Shown here in pieces: positions 6,539 to 8,150 of a stretch of 8,150 nt of DNA (positions are counted from its first letter, which is position 1; each line of letters opens with the position of its first letter). The stretch lies in NCBI GenBank assembly GCA_946543495.1, contig CAMNLS010000046.1:1-8150 (forward strand). The letters are read 5' to 3'. Origin of the DNA: an uncultured Selenomonadales bacterium. GTDB taxonomy: Bacteria > Bacillota > Negativicutes > Selenomonadales > Selenomonadaceae. Under the pieces are notes generated by a model that saw only the letters and a program-made list of their open reading frames with translations, made no database searches and was not told the origin of the DNA. The translations under genes were made by a program, and so were the position numbers.

Positions 6539-6557
6539 CTGCGCGAGGTGATAGGAA

Positions 6558-6794
6558 ATGTGTTTAGCCTTTCCGGCAAAGGTTTTAAAGATTGATAACG
6601 AATTGGCAACGGTTGAGCGAGCCGGCGTCAAGCGCGAAGCAAGTTTAATGCTCCTGCCCGAAGCGAAGGTCGGCGATTACGTTTTAATTCACGCGGGCTT
6701 TGCTATGCAAGTCATAGACGAAGAAGAATTAAAAATACGCGACGCCCTTGTTGCCGAGATGAACGGCGCGCCGCGTACTGTATTTAATCTGTGA
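6558..6794 (+). CDS. hypC: Hydrogenase maturation chaperone HypC (HypC/HybG/HupF family)
   Basis: A 78-residue protein with the family start MCLAFPAKV; after removal of Met1 the cysteine (C2) is the residue that binds the iron centre and HypD. GDYVLIHAGFAM (39-50), with H45, is the other conserved block, followed by an acidic helical tail. HypC forms the scaffold with HypD on which Fe(CN)2CO is made, and then escorts it to the precursor of the hydrogenase large subunit. Length is normal and no residue seems missing. It stands alone here, about 5.3 kb from hypDE and on the opposite strand, with its own promoter; the nearest neighbours are rnz and murB, which are unrelated. Its stop directly abuts the murB stop. 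A second hypC elsewhere in the genome cannot be excluded. Confidence 0.95.
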   Translation: MCLAFPAKVLKIDNELATVERAGVKREASLMLLPEAKVGDYVLIHAGFAMQVIDEEELKIRDALVAEMNGAPRTVFNL

Positions 6795-7715
6795 TTACTC
6801 TTCTCCGATGATTCGGACTTCGGGTGAAAGCGTAACGCCATGAGCCTCACAGACTCTGCGCTTGACTTCCTCAATTAACGCTAAGACATCTTGAGCCGTC
6901 GCGTTGCCTGTGTTGACGACGAAGCCCGCATGTTTCTCCGAGACCATTGCCCCGCCGATACGCAAGCCCTTTAAGCCCGCTGTATCAATCAACGTGCCCG
7001 CGAATTTCCCCTTAGGTCGTTTGAACGTCGAACCCGCGCTGGGCATGTCAAGCGGTTGCTTACTCTCTCGACGTTCGGTGAAGTCCGTCATTTTATTTTT
7101 AATGTCGTCGATGTTGCCGCGCTGAAGAATTAATTCAACTTCGCAAATCGCGTGCCCATTCTCTTGGAAAATGCTGTGACGATAATGCAAATCCAAAGCC
7201 GCGCCACTAAATTCGACTAACTCGCCGTCGCGTGTTACTGCCTTGACGCTCGCGACGGTATTTTTCATTTCTCCGTCGTACGCGCCTGCATTCATGAAGA
7301 TTGCGCCGCCAATACTGCCGGGAATCCCGCACGCAAACTCCAAGCCCGTCAAACTATTCTCCGCCGCAAAGGTCGCAACGTCTTTGAGCTTAGCCCCCGC
7401 GCACACGATGAGCCGTTGACCTTCGCAACGCATGCCGCCAAAAAATTTCTCCGTGAACTTCACGACGACGCCTCGAATCCCTTTGTCCCTAACCAAAACA
7501 TTCGAGCCGTTGCCAAGAATGACGCAAGGTAAGCTGAATAACTCAATGAGTTTGAAAATCCTTGAGACTTCCTCTGCACTAGACGGAAAGATTAATAAAT
7601 CTGCCTCGCCGCCAATTTTAAATGTCGTGTGCTCACTCATCGGCGCGTGAAAAATGAATTGCTCTTTGCGTAAAAATTTCTCAAGCTGAGCACCAAAAGT
7701 TTCTTCCCAAAGCAT
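6795..7715 (-). CDS. murB: UDP-N-acetylenolpyruvoylglucosamine reductase MurB
   Basis: A 306-residue FAD enzyme that reduces UDP-GlcNAc-enolpyruvate to UDP-MurNAc with NADPH, the second committed step of peptidoglycan precursor synthesis in the cytoplasm. FAD-binding marks are HTTFKIGG (29-36), LGNGSNVLV (67-75) and GIPGSIGGA (130-138) running into MNAGAYDGEM (141-150). Catalytic marks are YRHS (178-181, R179), AGSTFKRP (227-234, S229 as likely proton donor) and SPEVRIIGE (297-305, E299). The length, about 30-40 residues shorter than the E. coli enzyme, points to the type II MurB found in Firmicutes. The ATG follows AGGAG by about 8 nt, and that site includes the ilvD stop, only 12 nt upstream, so the two are probably co-transcribed. 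No terminator fits between its stop and hypC. Confidence 0.97.
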   Translation of the reverse strand: MLWEETFGAQLEKFLRKEQFIFHAPMSEHTTFKIGGEADLLIFPSSAEEVSRIFKLIELFSLPCVILGNGSNVLVRDKGIRGVVVKFTEKFFGGMRCEGQRLIVCAGAKLKDVATFAAENSLTGLEFACGIPGSIGGAIFMNAGAYDGEMKNTVASVKAVTRDGELVEFSGAALDLHYRHSIFQENGHAICEVELILQRGNIDDIKNKMTDFTERRESKQPLDMPSAGSTFKRPKGKFAGTLIDTAGLKGLRIGGAMVSEKHAGFVVNTGNATAQDVLALIEEVKRRVCEAHGVTLSPEVRIIGEE

Positions 7716-7727
7716 TGAAACCGCTCC

Positions 7728-8150
7728 TTAAACCTTGAGCACTGCGCCCGTCGAAGCGGAAGTCGTGAGCTTAGCATAGCGGGCAAGGTAACCTGTCTTA
7801 ATCTTCGGTTCGGGCTTCGACCACTCGGCGCGGCGTTTGGCAAGTTCTTCGTCGCTGACTTCAAGTTCAAGCTTGCGATTAGGAATGTCGATAAAAATTT
7901 TATCGCCGTCCTTGATAAGCGCAATCGTGCCGCCTTCCATAGCTTCGGGCGATATGTGACCTATGCACGCGCCTTGACTGGCGCCGCTGAATCGACCGTC
8001 CGTTATCAAACCGACCTTGAGACCCGCGCCCGTTATCGCCGCCGTCGGATTCAACATCTCCTGCATACCAGGACCGCCCTTGGGACCTTCATAGCGAATG
8101 ACAACAACATCGCCATCGTGAATCTCGCCCGCCATTATCGCATTAATCGC
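7728..8150 (-). CDS. ilvD: Dihydroxy-acid dehydratase, C-terminal part (cut by window edge)
   Basis: The last 140 residues of IlvD are visible; the frame stays open to the window end. IlvD removes water from dihydroxy-isovalerate and dihydroxy-methylvalerate in valine, isoleucine and leucine synthesis, using an iron-sulfur cluster. Clear marks are RYEGPKGGPGMQEML, LITDGRFSGAS (its serine is the proposed catalytic base) and IGHISPEAMEGG, then the usual tail with LELEVSDEELAKRR and GYLARYAKLTTSAS. Edd of the Entner-Doudoroff pathway is a relative, but the RFSGAS and C-terminal tail fit IlvD better. The cluster cysteines lie beyond the window. murB follows 12 nt downstream; cell-wall and branched-chain amino acid genes have no obvious functional link, so this looks like a shared transcript only. 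Confidence 0.95.
   Translation of the reverse strand, partial: AINAIMAGEIHDGDVVVIRYEGPKGGPGMQEMLNPTAAITGAGLKVGLITDGRFSGASQGACIGHISPEAMEGGTIALIKDGDKIFIDIPNRKLELEVSDEELAKRRAEWSKPEPKIKTGYLARYAKLTTSASTGAVLKV

Noticed and set aside
1..8150. CRISPR array, tRNA/rRNA genes, transposase or toxin-antitoxin pair
   Set aside because: No regularly spaced repeats, cloverleaf, rRNA-like stretch or such protein was found on either strand.

Overview
The window is a gene-dense stretch of a bacterial chromosome. It has strong AGGAGG-type ribosome sites, sigma-A-like promoters with 17-nt spacers, and a mixture of anaerobe-type metabolic genes (ATP-dependent PEP carboxykinase, nickel-hydrogenase maturation, nickel-pincer cofactor synthesis). 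This fits an anaerobic or fermentative Firmicute. A Negativicutes/Selenomonadales-like bacterium is my best guess, but that is inference from gene style and not a database match.

Layout, left to right. Positions 1-2936 hold a leftward operon-like run read from right to left: larC (1698-2936), a small HNH-nuclease gene (1213-1545), hypD (128-1216) and the first 42 codons of hypE (1-128). The HNH gene, hypD and hypE overlap by 4 and 1 bases, so they look translationally coupled. Positions 2976-3015 carry a strong terminator for the leftward pckA gene (3035-4651), which has its own near-consensus promoter with an inverted repeat over the -35 box. Positions 4652-4898 are the divergent spacer to a rightward NUMOD4/HNH homing-endonuclease-like gene (4899-5515), which is broken by a one-base frameshift near 5268-5275. 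It converges on leftward rnz (5523-6452). rnz and rightward hypC (6558-6794) diverge from a compact 105-bp double promoter. hypC meets leftward murB (6795-7715) end to end with no bases between them, and murB follows the 3' part of ilvD (7728-8150, cut by the window edge) after 12 nt.

How the genes fit together. hypC, hypD and hypE belong to one pathway, assembly of the Fe(CN)2CO group of [NiFe]-hydrogenase, but hypC is about 5.3 kb away from hypDE and on the other strand. The place just upstream of hypD, often occupied by hypC, holds the HNH gene instead. larC adds a second nickel-cofactor function in front of hypDE. pckA, rnz, murB and ilvD are housekeeping or central metabolism.

I found no CRISPR array, tRNA, rRNA, prophage or defence island, and no clear new multi-gene system. 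The points most worth a second look are the coupled HNH gene between larC and hypD, the frameshifted homing-type endonuclease, the repetitive leader at 1546-1697, and the operator-like repeat in the pckA promoter.
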